Shown piece after piece: positions 42,701 through 57,100 of a stretch of 64,000 bases of DNA (position 1 is its first letter; every line of letters begins with the position of its first letter). Under the pieces are notes generated by a model that had not been told where the DNA came from, made no database searches, and saw only the letters and a list, made by a program, of their open reading frames with translations. Made by a program: the position numbers and the translations under genes. Location of the stretch: the NCBI RefSeq assembly GCF_032854445.1, contig NC_088296.1, forward strand, positions 5,667,246-5,731,245, in the 5' to 3' direction. Source of the stretch: Liolophura sinensis (Eukaryota > Mollusca > Polyplacophora > Chitonida > Chitonidae).

Positions 42701-45115
42701 AATGGGAACACACACTCTGAAATCCATAATGAAGACAATGGGGGAAAAAGTCTAACTTACCTAGCCACCTTAAGCACAGCCTTCCACCTCAAGCACAGCC
42801 CTGTGCTGCCAACCCAGTACATCCAAAGAAATGGACTCATGTGTCCCATCCAATACTTCTCCATTGCAGAATGACGCGTTTTTACAACAGAATTTCACAC
42901 ACATTGTAAACCATGACACTTGGACAAGTACAACAGGGTTTTTCCAGGATGCACCCTTCTCAAACTGCTCATTCCAGTGGAATTTGGGCCAAAGTTGCAA
43001 CAACCACTAACTTGGATGACAAACTTTCCTATGCATAGACTTCAGAGTGAGTTCTTAGGGTTTAACATCGTGCTTAACAATTCAGAAGTTTTGAAAGACT
43101 TTCTGTCGTCCACAACAGCGTGCAACCCACTAATATTTGTAAATTATTAAGGTTCACTTATAAAGCGGGTCTTTTTTTTTTTTTTTTGGCACATGCAAAT
43201 CTGGACTATACTCCATTTCAAAGTGAACCACTTGATGGCACTCTTCAGTGCCAAGCCAGATGAAGTTTTTAAAAACTGGCCATTTGTTGACACAAAGATG
43301 TTTTTAAAGCCTAGTGACACATACAGGATGTTTTACAAATTACATTTTCAGCCTCTTACATGGGTTTCCTTTTGCGTGTGTTTTGTTTTCTCTTTTTTTT
43401 TCTACATATACACTGCGGTTGTGAAGTGTTGAAATATGTTACATTTATGGCAAACTCCATGTTCAGGTAATGGTTTGGAAGCGCCGTGCAGGCCAAGGCG
43501 CTACTGCATACTATGCAAAGCAACGGAGTACAAGGTAATCACCTGGATTTTAATGTCCCAAAATAGCTTTTATAGGAGGATGTGATCACTGGATGGTCAG
43601 TACCCTGCACTGATCTGCATTATTGTATCCGTCTTGTTCTCTTGCCTTATACAGCACTGCAATTGTGGAGAACTCCAGTGATACGACAATGCCTGAAGAA
43701 CACAGCGTACTGATAATGTCTATATATTGGCCTATACAAAAACTTGTATATTGTCTGTTTCAGTGACTGCTCTTAACACAATACTCAGGAATTTTTCACT
43801 TATACAAAGGTGGTCAGTTTTAAGGGTGGAGGAAATCTGGTGTGCGCGGATAAGATTGACCCTTGGCAAGATACTGACAAACTTTTCACATTTTGTGACA
43901 TAGGGATATGGCCCAGGTACCACACTGGTGGAATACACAAAATTGATTTCAGCAAAAAACATGCATGCAAGTTGTAACAACCAAAACATGCAAGAATTGT
44001 GCGTTCTCAAGGACTGAATGGGACAAAACACATTTTCTTACTTGCGAATGGTCACACAAAACATGCTAAAAGCTTTTGCTATTATTAACACAAGGTGAAA
44101 ATGGGGGTGGGGGGTGGGGGTGAGGGCAGTATACACACGTGTATGTACATTCATATTTACATAAAGTTACCCAATGGGATAAAATGAGTAGGTCAACAAG
44201 GGGCTGTACATCCTGATCAGTATCAATGCATTTTACAAAAAGAACATGTTTTCTTATATCGCTAAAGGTAATAGATAAAAACAAAAATGTCACATTGCAC
44301 CATGAGGCCTGGCAGAAATTTTGTGAAACTATTCTGGATTACATTTTACTATGACATGTGACATGAGCATCTGAAAAAGTCTAACAAGTAGTTATTTAGA
44401 GTAGACAAATGATCAAGACAACTGAAGACCTGAGTGTTTGTGAACTTAAGAAGCTCATCCAGGAACAGGTTATTGTGAAATGGGAACATTGTGAGACATC
44501 TCATCAGTAAATTTCCCATCCTTTTTGTCAAGTGACATCATAAACTAGGGGTTTTTTTTACCTTCAGTTCAATCTCACAACTCAGTTTTCAGGAGACTGC
44601 CAAAACTGTTTGTAAAATTTGGTTGTCCTACCTCTGTCAGTGAAAACTTGATACAGGAACATCCAAAAGATACGACTAAAGAAAATTTCAAAAAGCAAAC
44701 CCCTTCCAAACAGCTACATGTATTGATCAAATTAATTTTAAAGCAGTTATTAATCTTTCTGCCCATCTTTATACAAAAGCCATTGTGTTACAAATTTGTT
44801 CACTATGTTACATGTGTGTAGCCCAAATGTCTACAAGTCTTAAATTACTTTTAGACAGAGATATCTAAATATATGATATCTGCCACTGAGACAAAGTTAA
44901 AGGCTAGGGTATATATGATAAACAAGCATGCTGTGGGTACGGACATTTACAATATAGAAGAGGATGTATACCAGTATTACCAGTATATATAACACTCAGA
45001 AGAGAGCGGCCTGAAAGTGCAACGAGAAAGAGTGAGAGAGAAATAAACAGTGAGATATACTATAACTGATTCAATGATAGTGTTTCAAAATCCACGATCA
45101 TAAATTCGCACACCC

Positions 45116-45148
<33 letters not shown>

Positions 45149-48100
45149 TACACACATACAAAAACGACTGCTTCAACAGCAAGAGATGATTCCTACAATA
45201 CAAGTAAACTATGCAGTACCAACTTCACACTAGCATGCCACGAGCACACTCGAACCAGGCTTCTACCATTCTACTACCATTCTACTACCATTCCACTTTA
45301 ATCAAAATCTGTTCACAGTGTATTAATTTGCAAGATAATTACAACACTGGTGTGTAGATGTTGACATAACATTTGGCTGAAGAACAAGATAAAAATCCAC
45401 AATGCATAAACATGTTCTATCTACATTGCATATACAGTTGAAATTGAAAAGTGGTGGTAATCAGGGGTGGGAAGTGAGAGTGGTGATGAGCGGTGGGGAG
45501 TGAGGAGTGAGGGTGGGAGAAGAGAGTGTACATGTTGGCACATATATGTGTGAGCATCAGTAACCTCAGCAAGAAACATCTGTTTAAACTTAGTGGAGGA
45601 AATGAGTGGAATCATCAATGTTGTGTTAAAAATAATTTACGTTTATTATTAATATTTCAAGGGTTTGCTGCATATACTTCTACCAATTTATTTATTTATT
45701 TGATTGTTGTCTTACGCCGTACTCAAGAATATTTCACTTATACGACGGCGGCCAGCATTATGGTGGGAGGAAACTGGGCAGAGCCCGGAGGAAACCCACA
45801 ACCATCTGCAGGTTGTTGGCAGATCCACCAATTTAAAAATTCATAACTGAAGCTATAAGTGAGTTATACAGAGTCAACACTGTTTCGTGTCAGTGAAATT
45901 TCAATACTGAAAATCCAACCTTTTTAACTTTGTAAATTATGTACATCACGACCTATGTGCAAAATCATACAATTTATGTGTTACACTTTCATCTTACAAA
46001 AAAGGAATGCAGACTTTGTGGTTATGATCAAGTTAGAATCACTGATTAGAGTGAAATATATGCAGTCAGTTTGTAACATTTATTTTTTTTATTTTGCCCT
46101 TGGTTTCAAATTGTCACAATTTCAGCACGTAAGTTTTGTTAACAGGAAATTTACCCACTGAAGTGCTACAGGGTTTTCCCTAGACCCAATGGCAGTGCAA
46201 CTCTGTGGTTAAATGAGCCAAATCCTGTCAAGTGAGAATAACTGTGACAGGAGTGACAAGATATAAAAGAAAAATGAAGACACCACAAATTTATCAGAGA
46301 AAAAAAAGCCCTTCATATCAAACAACAAAAAATGCAAGTGTAAAACAGGTGGAAAAATGGTGCTATAGGCACACCATAAATTACCCTGTAACAAAAGTAA
46401 CATAGATAGTGTGTGACTTAGTGTGTAACACAGATTGTGTATAATGCTGACGTGCCAGATAGTGTGTATCACACAACAAATATGCCAAGAGTGTGGGGTC
46501 TGTGAAATACTAAGAAGTGACTGACACACAAGGGAGACAACTGAGGAACTCACCTCCTGAACTCCTCCCACCGGTGTTGGCAGCAGTAGCAGTACCTAAG
46601 TGTGAGTTATTGTGGAACAGATTGACTTTACAGTCACTGACTGAATGGGACCACATATGTGACATGTAGGGAAGTAAACACCACAAGTGTTTTTCACATG
46701 GATAGGAATACATGATGGATCCCTATTAACACATTACGTTATAACAACAAATGTGTAAATCACTGACTCGTTGATCATGTGACCTGCAAGTAAATTAGGT
46801 CAGTGTAGGTTCATTGGTTTGCTTGTAGTACTCTGAAATTCCTGGTTGATTTCCTGCAGGAGAACAGATATGTGGCAGCTGCCATGCTGCAGATTTACCA
46901 TGTTTTTTTGCTATGTTGTAACAGTCACAGAAAAAGTTATGTGCTGGTATAATTACATATATGCCAAAATAGAATTCTAAAGACACATGCATCATATTTG
47001 TGTCAGTAATTTATGATAATGTTAGAGTACGTACCACAAGAAATTATCATGGAAAACTGTAGTGTTTACTGATCCTACTGATGTGTAAACTTGGCATACA
47101 CATGTGTAACCCTGGCATACACATGTGTAAACTTGACATACACATGTGTAAACTTGACATACACATGTGTAAACTTGACATACACATGCACAACCCTGGC
47201 ATACACACGTATAAACCTGGCATGCACATGTGTAACCCTGGCATACACACGGGTAAACCTGGCATACACACGTAACCCTGGCACACACATGTAACCCTGG
47301 CATACACATGTAAAAACCTTGCCTTCACACGTGTAACCCTGGCATACACACATGTAAACCTGGCATACACATGTAAAAACCTGGCATACACATGTGCAAC
47401 CCTGGCATACACACATGTAAACCTGGCATACACACGGGTAAACCTGGCATACACACGTATAAACCTGGCATATACACACATAAACCTGGCATACACATGT
47501 GTAACCCTGGCATACACACGTATAAACCTGGCATACACACGGGTAAACCTGGCATACACACGTATAAACCTGGCATACACACGTATAAACCTGGCATACA
47601 CACATGTAACCCTGGCATACACATGTAAAAACCTGGCATACACACGTGTAACCCTGGCATACACACGGGTAAACCTGGCATACACACGGGTAAACCTGGC
47701 ATACACATGTAAAAACCTGGCATACACATGTGTAACCCTGGCATACACACATGTAAACCTGGCATACACATGTGTAAACTTGGCATACACATGTGTAAAC
47801 TGCACGGCAATTCAATTTGTGCCGACCAAAATTTTTCTGGCTGTTTGGAATGAATGATTATGGCTTAACACAATATGTCAGCCGTACCATGACAAGGCAA
47901 TTAGAGGCATGTTCCATAACTGCCCAGAGAGATGGATAAAAATAATTAAAATGGTCTTCACATAAAATACTTTTTGTCTGCAAATGCCTGGGAAGAAGAA
48001 AATAATAATTTGCAACATGCCAGTAAAATGAAAAACAAAAACAAAAACACACAACCATTAATTTGATGCAGAAAAGGACAAACAAATGTTCATTAAATGC

Positions 48101-51100
48101 AAAAAAATGGTGAATGTATGAACATTTAGTTGCAACCTACTTTGACAATGGTTTAGCCTGAAGTCTTTGAGCTGTTTGTCAGTATCACACAATCATAATA
48201 AAGTCCTTTATGTGTTAGCTAGACAGACAGCACACACAAATCTTCTGATTAAACTTCTACAGCACACACACTGCAGATTTGTGGATTTTAAATATGTGTA
48301 TTTCAGATTTCATGACATCTGTGAGCAAACAGATTATAGATCTTGTATACCTTGGTAGTTTATCTTGTGCAATTGTGTAAATGAGCACGAGTCTGGCTGG
48401 GCTGTATGACTTACCTCCCTTCTTTGTGCCACCTTTGTCATCCTTCTCAGCTTTCTTTCCTTTCGTCTCTTCTTTCACCTCCTTTCCAGGTTTTCCCTCA
48501 GGCTGGAAAAAAAAACATCCATCATTATTCTGTATGTCAATAAAAAAAAAATTAGTTCAGTTTTTATTACACACATTTTCCTTTGAAATCACAACACTAA
48601 ATTTACATGAATTTCTTTCATTGAATCTCCTTATAAATCAATCCACACACAATATAGATGTACACGTATATACAACCTTCAGATATGAACACATAATAGA
48701 CCTCTATTTTGAACAATCTAGTCATGTTCCTTCGCACAATCTCCTCAAACACAAAAATCAAAATTACTGACCCTATTCTATTTCGTGTTTCTAGGTACCA
48801 GAGTTCACAAATTTAAATTTGAAAAATTTAACCACTAGATAACAATTAAATTAATGACAAAGCCCCCCGTACGAGGCTTTACAATACTATACCCATTACT
48901 ATGTGTGATGGTTAAAACAAACATACAACCACCAACCAACATCCAACACTGTGAACAATCAACAACAGAACGCTCAAAATCACCGTGAACAAGGTTACAG
49001 AAAATACCTTGGTCTTCTTCGAGGACTTGTCCCGTCGAGACTTGTCCATGTGAGTATTAGAACGTACACTGTTCGGACGGTCTCGGGAATCTGCTCGGCG
49101 ATTCGTCGGCTAAACAAAATTGATCGGTTGGGGTAGAAATGTATGGGACTTTAGACTGTACTTAAGATATTCTTGGTGTCTATGGGCATGATGAGGCGGT
49201 ACAATAATGAGCTTGAGGGATGTAGAGAGATTGGTCATGTATTTGTTGTTGTTGTTGTTGACGCATATTAGAAAGTCGTGCTAAATATATTCTGGGCCAT
49301 GTAAAAGGAAAACATGATCTAGTGATGTACATTTACATGTATGTAGATCAGTCTGTTTGTGCAAGAATGGATTTGGCTACACATAAAAAGGATGTAGTCT
49401 TGTTGCTGCGTTTTTATAGAAGTCATGTGACACGTTTATTTTGGCAGTGATGCAGTGATGCTTGTGGATGAGTTTTTGGTGAAGTAGAGGGAATTTGCTG
49501 ACTTTTGTAACTGAGACAGGAGAAGTGGCAAATAGAGGATTTGCTGGATCCTAACTTGAAGATCACGTCCTACATATACCATATAACACTGCGGTTACAC
49601 ACTCCTATTTCAATTCTCCTTACATTCATGTACATGTAGTGTCCTCATAAACTCTGAGCGTACACTCACATAAAAATGTGCAAGGCACTGGAGAAGTACA
49701 TGTGCAGATGGATCTGGTGAAGTGTACAATGCACTTAAATAGGTAAGCTATACAACTATAGAAGTACACAGTAGACTGGAGAGGTGTCCAATGCACTTAA
49801 ATAGGTAAGCTATACAACTGTAAAAGTACACAGTAGACTGGAGAAGTGTCCAATGCACTTGAATAGGTAAGCTATACAACCATAGAAGTACACAGTAGAC
49901 TGGAGAAGTGTCCAATGCACTTGGAGAAATACATAACACACTAGGGAAAGTACCATGCACTTGGGGAATTATCACCTGGGTAGTTGTATAATGCACTAAG
50001 AGAAGTGTGCAATGCACTGGAGAAGTGTACAATGCACTAAATAAGTGAGCAATGCACTTGGGTAATTGTACAATGCACTAGCAAAAGTGTGCAAGGCACT
50101 GGAGAACTGTATAAATGCGCTGGAGAAGTGTGCACTGGAGACGTGTGCAATGCACTGGAGAAGTATGCAATGCACTAGAAAAGTGTACAATGAGCTGGAG
50201 AAGTCAGCAATGAACTGGAAAAGTGTGTAATGCATTGGAGAAGTGTGCAGTGCATTGAAGAGGTGTGCAATACACTAGAGAAGTGAGCAATGCACTGGAA
50301 AATTGAGCACTGCACTGGAGAAATGTGCAGTGCATTGAAGAGGTGCGCAGTACACTAGAGAAGTGAGCAATGCACTGGAAAATTGAGCAATGCACTGGAG
50401 AAATGTGCAGTGTACAAAAGAAATGCTCAAAGCACTTGAGGAAGTGTTCAATGCACTTGGAGAAGTGTACAATGGATTGGACAAGTGTAGAATGTATTTG
50501 GAGAAATGGACAACATACTGTTAAGAGAAGCATGTCAAGAACTTTCACAATGCCCTGAAAAAGCATAAAATGCACTGTAAGACTTTGCAATGCATGAAAG
50601 AAATGGACATGTGCACAATGCACTCAGACAAGTCTACAAAGCACTGGAGCAGCGTAGAAAACACTTAGAGAAATGCACAGAACAGAAGTGTACAATGTAC
50701 CCAGGAAAGTATATATATTTAATATATTGGAGAAATGTGCAATGTACTTGGAGAAGTGTGCAATGTACTTTGAGAAGTGTTCAATGTACTTGGGGTGTAC
50801 TAAGTATACTTCTTTATACCTACAAAGATGCAAGAGAAAAAATACTCTGATACTGAGAAAAGGACTTAGGATGTTCTACAAGATGTTCATCACCATATCT
50901 GGATATATTCCAGGACCTGCCTATATGGAGCAGTTTACCTCAATTATTTAACAGCTGTTCTACTTTACACTTTTTCTTGCCTATGAAAAACTCATCTTAA
51001 ATTTGTGATTTTGAAACCCTCCAATGTTTTTTCATGGTAAGATGCTGCGTTCATCATGTTTATATTGAGACAAATGCGTCATCTTGGAATATGAACAAGG

Positions 51101-54100
51101 AAAAGTTATTGGACCTTGCTATCACATACTCTTTTGATTGAGTCTGCTTTGTTCTGGCATGATAAACATCATCCAGTAATTATGCTCATAGCAGAGGCCA
51201 TCGCAATGACCACTAACATAGGAGACTGCCATGCATTACAGTTTTGAAAGTGGCTCTGTACAGTACGTATGCTAGGTTAAGCACATGTATCTCCATCTGC
51301 ATGTATCTGTAAGTAAATATGTATTGAGTTCAAAATGTACATGTAACACCAAAGGGAAAGCATGATCCCCCTGGTGTGAATGTGATGTGTGTGAGACAGT
51401 TTCAAGGGGAACAACTCAGTTAGCAATGGGGGCAAGTCAAGTGCATACATGTAAAGACATCCATTGTACAAAAAGGAAGGTGAAGTAAAATACATGATTA
51501 ATACAAAAAAACAGTGTTTTAGATTATTACAATATCAATTTCAAACATAAGTGTTCGTTAATACCCAAAGTTACAAATATGGAAACCTTGTGCAGTAACA
51601 ACAGGTGTGTATAAATATGAGATTTGTACAACAACTTCACTTTTGCAACAAATTACAATTTGTGTCAGACTGACATATAGTACAGAAAGACATGAACATG
51701 ATTGTCAGATTGTTTTTACAGATTTAACAGATTACTTACAGATTTCAACCTTTCAGGGGAAGTACTGTCAGACTTGAGTTTTCTTCTTTCCACCGTTTCC
51801 TCATGGGTGAGAACAAATCGGGATAATACCTGTAAATGTCATGATAGATTGATTTATTTATTTGTTTGATTGGCGTTTTACGCTGTACTCAAGAATATTT
51901 CACTTATATGGAGGAGGCCAGCATTAAGGTGGGAGGAAACCGGGCAGAAAAACCCACGACCATCGGCAGGTTGCTGGGGCCTCAAGGTTTGACAGATTGG
52001 TGGATTTATTTTGTTACCCACAATGTCATAAACACATCAATTGTGACAAGACAAAACAATTGTGACAAGACAAAACAATTGTGACAAGACAAAACAACTG
52101 TGACAAGACAAAACAATTGTGACAAGACAAAACAATTGTGACAAGACAAAACAACTGTGACAAGACAAAACAATTGTGACAAGACAAAACAAATGTGATG
52201 AGACAAAACAATTGTGACAAGACAAAACAACTGTGATGAGACAAAACAATTGTGACAAGACAAAACAATTGTGACAAGACAATTGTGCTCTTCACTACAT
52301 CCAACTGGGATGTTTTTTGTCAATCCTGAGGGAAAAAAAAATTGTTTCAACAAGAAATTTGCGTATAAGACTGTTAAATTTTATACATTTTAACATAATG
52401 AGAGTTATGGGAAACTTCACGTAATGACCAGTCAAGACAAATAAAAACTTATTTAGACAAATTTTAAGGTAATCTGGCCAAAACAATAGCCCCGATGGAT
52501 TTTTTAAAACTAGTGGTATATGTCATGAAATAGTGTGGATGGCAGCCAGGCTGTGAGGAGCAGTGATGAAGGTCTGTTGACTTCCCAAAATTGCTGTCAA
52601 TGAATCACCCTCAGCGGTGTGATATGTACGAAAAAGTGACCGAAAATTGCTGAATCACCCACTTTGACATATGCATGCTTGAGGGCGTGAGAGAAAATTG
52701 CAGTCCTTTAGAAGTATGGAAATGTGAACCAAAATAGAGAACGTTGAATCATACATTGTGCGTATGAAATGTGAAGGAAAGAAGAAAGCGGATTCAAACT
52801 TGGGCTACTCACAACCATCACCCTACAAAACAACCAGCTTATGAATATGGTGCTGAGTTGTGACAAGGGGACAGCTGTCTGCTGTTTTTTTTGTGTCATC
52901 ATGCTGCCCTTACATGTACTCACCTCAGCCAGCATGCAAGCACCTTTGTCTCCAATCTGATTGTTTGCCAGAGACAAAGACAGCAAGGCTCTGTTCATAC
53001 GCAAACCCTGGTTTGAGAGAAAATCATCAAGTTTATAGCCTAGTACAGATAAAATGAAGAATGGCTGGTCAGTTTCCATGTAAAGTTGAATCTTAACAAA
53101 TAACTGTCTTAGGGAAGCAGCTGATAAATTTATATGATTTTAGTTCGTTTTATTCGTAACATACATGTCTTTTGTCATATTCCAGCAGGCATTACAGGTG
53201 GAAGGATAATGACTGAAGAAACAAATGCTTTCTCAAACGAAACAATAACCAATTTTTTTTCTACAAAAACATGACTGGCACATTCCGTAATATGGAACCC
53301 CATGCAAACAAGGCAAATATTTACCCACTATTTCTAACTTGTCAATTATCCAAAACAAAAAACATCACTAATTTTAAATTACACATTTCAACTCATTTGT
53401 ATATATGCCTAAGACAACTCTGACCTTGTTAATTAATCTGAAAGTTTACCTGCAACTTTCAGAACCAAAAGTAATATTTCATCACATTGATTTGCCTGTA
53501 AAAATATACACTTTTACAAACAAAATTGTGGATAATAATAGTAAATAAACTGACAGATAGCATTTATAACAATGAGTCTTACCTTAGCCAGGTGCTCAAC
53601 TCCTACGTCTGTGATTCTGTTTCCTGTCAGGTTCAGGGATAGTAGTTTGAGATTGTACTTCTGGGGAGTACCCAGGGACTTCCCCAACCTCTCAGCACCG
53701 ACATCGGTCAAACCACAGTGTCGCAAGGACAGGTTCTGGAGTCTGAAACAAATAATTACCATGCATACATTACATCTGGGGATTCCCTGTGATTTCCCTA
53801 ACCTATCCACACCGACATCTGTCACACCACAGTGTGACAAAGACAAGTTTTGGAGTCTGAAATAAGTCGTTACCAAGTTTAAATTACTTGTTTTTAGTGT
53901 GCAAAAGAAGGTTTGGGAAAATAAGAGAACCATGAAAAATGTCAATGTCACCGTCTCCTGAAAGTGAGTTTTAAATTTTATTTATCTGTTCACATTTTAA
54001 TGCCTCACTGAAGTATTTTTTACTTAATAATGGCTGTCATTTGAAGCAGGGGAGAAAATCAGAGCACCCGGAGAATACCACCGACCTCTGGCAAATTACT

Positions 54101-57100
54101 GACAAAGTTACCCATGTGTGTTGTACACCATATTGGATGGAGACAAGTTCGTCACCACATGAATCCAAAAATTTATTGTCCAAGTTTGATCTGCACCATT
54201 ATATACAATCTCAATATTTTGTCCCAACACCAAAAAAAAGACTATAAATTCATTTTATTTGCGCCATCCACATGTAAATTTAATTGACTTGTGAAAATCT
54301 ACAGATTTACTTACAGACTTTCATCGTTGATCAACAGATGATAGTTCTCTTCCTTGACTGTATTGCCATCCAAGACAAGAGTTCTGGGGAAGTGAAAAAA
54401 TAACAATTATTAATGACTGCGAGATATATAAAATGACCGTCAAAAAAGTGAACTTCCAGAACTATTCAGAAGATATGGCCACCTCGAATGAAAGCCAAGA
54501 GAGAACTACTGTACGCCCAGAAGAATTTCAAATATTTTTTTTTCCTAAAGATTTGACAAAAGGCCATTACTTTCTAAGGTGAGTTCTGAGGCCTTAGTTT
54601 TCAAAGGTTTGTCATATCATTTTAAAGTGCTGAAAATTCCAAACAAAACTTCTTAGAATAACTATAAAGTTCTTCAACCGAAATGATTTTACAAAAATTA
54701 ACCACTTGCACACTTTCCACAGACAAATAAGAAAAATAACTAAGACATTGTATGAAGAGCCTCGATCTGGTCCAAAAACGCAACCATATTTTCTTATATT
54801 TTCAATGTTTTCCATAGCACAGCAAAAAAAAAAGTGAAAATAAAATTCAACACAACTTTGCTTGGTGTTTTCAGTAGAACTATATTGTAAAATGGTATTT
54901 ATTTTATTTATTTATTTCATGGGTATTTTACACCGTACTCAAGAATATTTCATTTATACAATAGCGACCAGCATTATGGTGGGAGGAAACCCGGCATGGC
55001 CTGGGGGAAAACCATGACCATCTGCAGGTTGCTGGCAGACCTTCCCACTGTAAAATCGTTTTACATGTATTATTAATGTCCAATTTAAAGGAAAAGATCT
55101 CTAAAAAACTGAAGTAGACATCACTAAATACACCACTTAAATCTAACAATATGCATAAATATAATAATTTATTTTTTTTAAAATTTCTGTGAAGAGGGTT
55201 AAAGGCGTTCAGACATTGAAGGTGGGCTTTATTGAGGATACTATCAGAGGTTAAGAACTCTGATGTAATATGACGTAAGAGTCCTTAGATATCGTCAATA
55301 TGGCTCATAAAGCCCACCTTACTATTCAAGTGTTTGAATGCCTTTAAAATCTTTTAAAAATCTGAAAAGTAAAATTATTTTTATGCATAGTATTCAGTTT
55401 TCTGTATGTTGAACCTTACTTCACATTTTAGCTTTCTTTTATTTGAAAATAATTTAAATCTCATGATATCACATATTTACACCATAAAGTTTGCACAATG
55501 CAATTCTAAAAAAAACTAATCTTTTTGTTATGTCCTTCCATAAAACAGCTGTACAACATCTCATTTTAGCCTTAATTTCTCCTACAAACTGTAACAATGA
55601 TACAGTATGGAAAACAAAGAACTTACAGAGTGTATGGAAATATGAATTCTAAGAGCCAGCAGCCCTGGTGTTGTTTCAAGCATATTTTCAAAGTTGTCGC
55701 TGTCCACACTTAAAACAAATACTTTCCTGATCTTGGCAAATCCACCAAAAATAACTCAGAGCCATAAATGAAACATTAATGCAGATAAATTGCCTTCCAA
55801 GTTGCCCATATAAACACAAAAACATTTTTAAAACTTGGGTATGTCTTACCTGACATTAGCACAATGGGGGAGAAAGGAAGCCAGGCTTGTGATGGTTTCC
55901 CCTGTTAGACCTGCATTCCAAAGACTGTGTAATGACAACAAAAAAAGATAAATAAGAAAACAAAACAAAAAAAAAAAGACAAAAACAAAATTTTTATACA
56001 CAGACTCTGACTATAATTATTATTATTTGTGATGGTAAAATTGGCTTTAAAGTGATTTTGTACATCAAGCATTCTGAGGAAATCACAGTTCCATTGTACA
56101 TCTGTGCAAAAAGTATTAACTATACTTGTCTTAAGCACATAAACGAATGGCTATGTAACTGTAAAATGTTATCACCTTTGCCCATGTAATACGTTTATTT
56201 ATTTGATTGTAGTTTGACGCTTTACTCAAGAATCTATCATTTATACGATGGCTGCCAGCGTTATGGTGGCAGGAAACCGAGCACAGCCCAGGGGGAACCC
56301 AGGGCCATCTGCAGGTTTCTGGCAGACCTTCCCACGTACGTCCGGAGAGGAAACCAGTATGAGCTGGACTTGAAGTCACAGTGACCGCATTGGTGAGAGG
56401 CTCCTGGGTCATTATGCTGCGCGAGCGCGCTAACCAACTGAGCCACAGAGGCCCCTGCCAAGGTAATATGTATTCAGTTATATAACTTGTCAGTTATTCA
56501 GGGGTCTTGCTGACAGTCTGCGCTATGTTGGCCTTGGGCAAAGGAACAATCCAATAATATTTTTTTTGATTTCTTTGAACAATTCTTCATCATTTACATA
56601 AAGGGCAGATATGCTGAATGTTGTCCCTGTTTGCCAGGAAATTTGTACATTTGTCTGTGGCATATGTCTGTACCCTATTCTACTGCCTTCTACTTTGCAG
56701 AGAGTTTAACACCATGCAGTGCAGGGCAGGCCTGACTTACTTAACAGTGTGAAGCTTTTCCATCATAGGCCAGCACTGTTCAAATGTTCGCATCATAATG
56801 ATGTCGATTTTCCAGCCTGAGACAAGGACAAAAAACAGAACATTTTAGAGTGAGTGAGTCAGTGCTTGGGGTTTAACGTCGTACTCAACAATTTTTCAGT
56901 CATATGACGATGAAGGAATCCTTATTGTGTACGTAATGTGCCTACTTGATGCACATTACAGTGACAACTTACCGAAGGCAAATAAGCTGCCCACCCGAGC
57001 CATAATACTGATAGGGGGCAACCAGTCGTTGCACTATCACCTTCATGCTGAACGCCAAGCGAGGAAGTTACAATTCATCTTTTCAAGTCTTAGGTGTGAC

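Noticed and set aside
47047-47815. Cys-rich repeat frames (CMPGLHV, YARFTRV and similar)
   Set aside because: A 21-bp minisatellite inside an intron repeats seven codons in every frame.
52006-52353. Cys/Leu-rich repeat frame (LSCHNCFVLSQLF)
   Set aside because: It arises from the 19-bp tandem repeat in intron 9.
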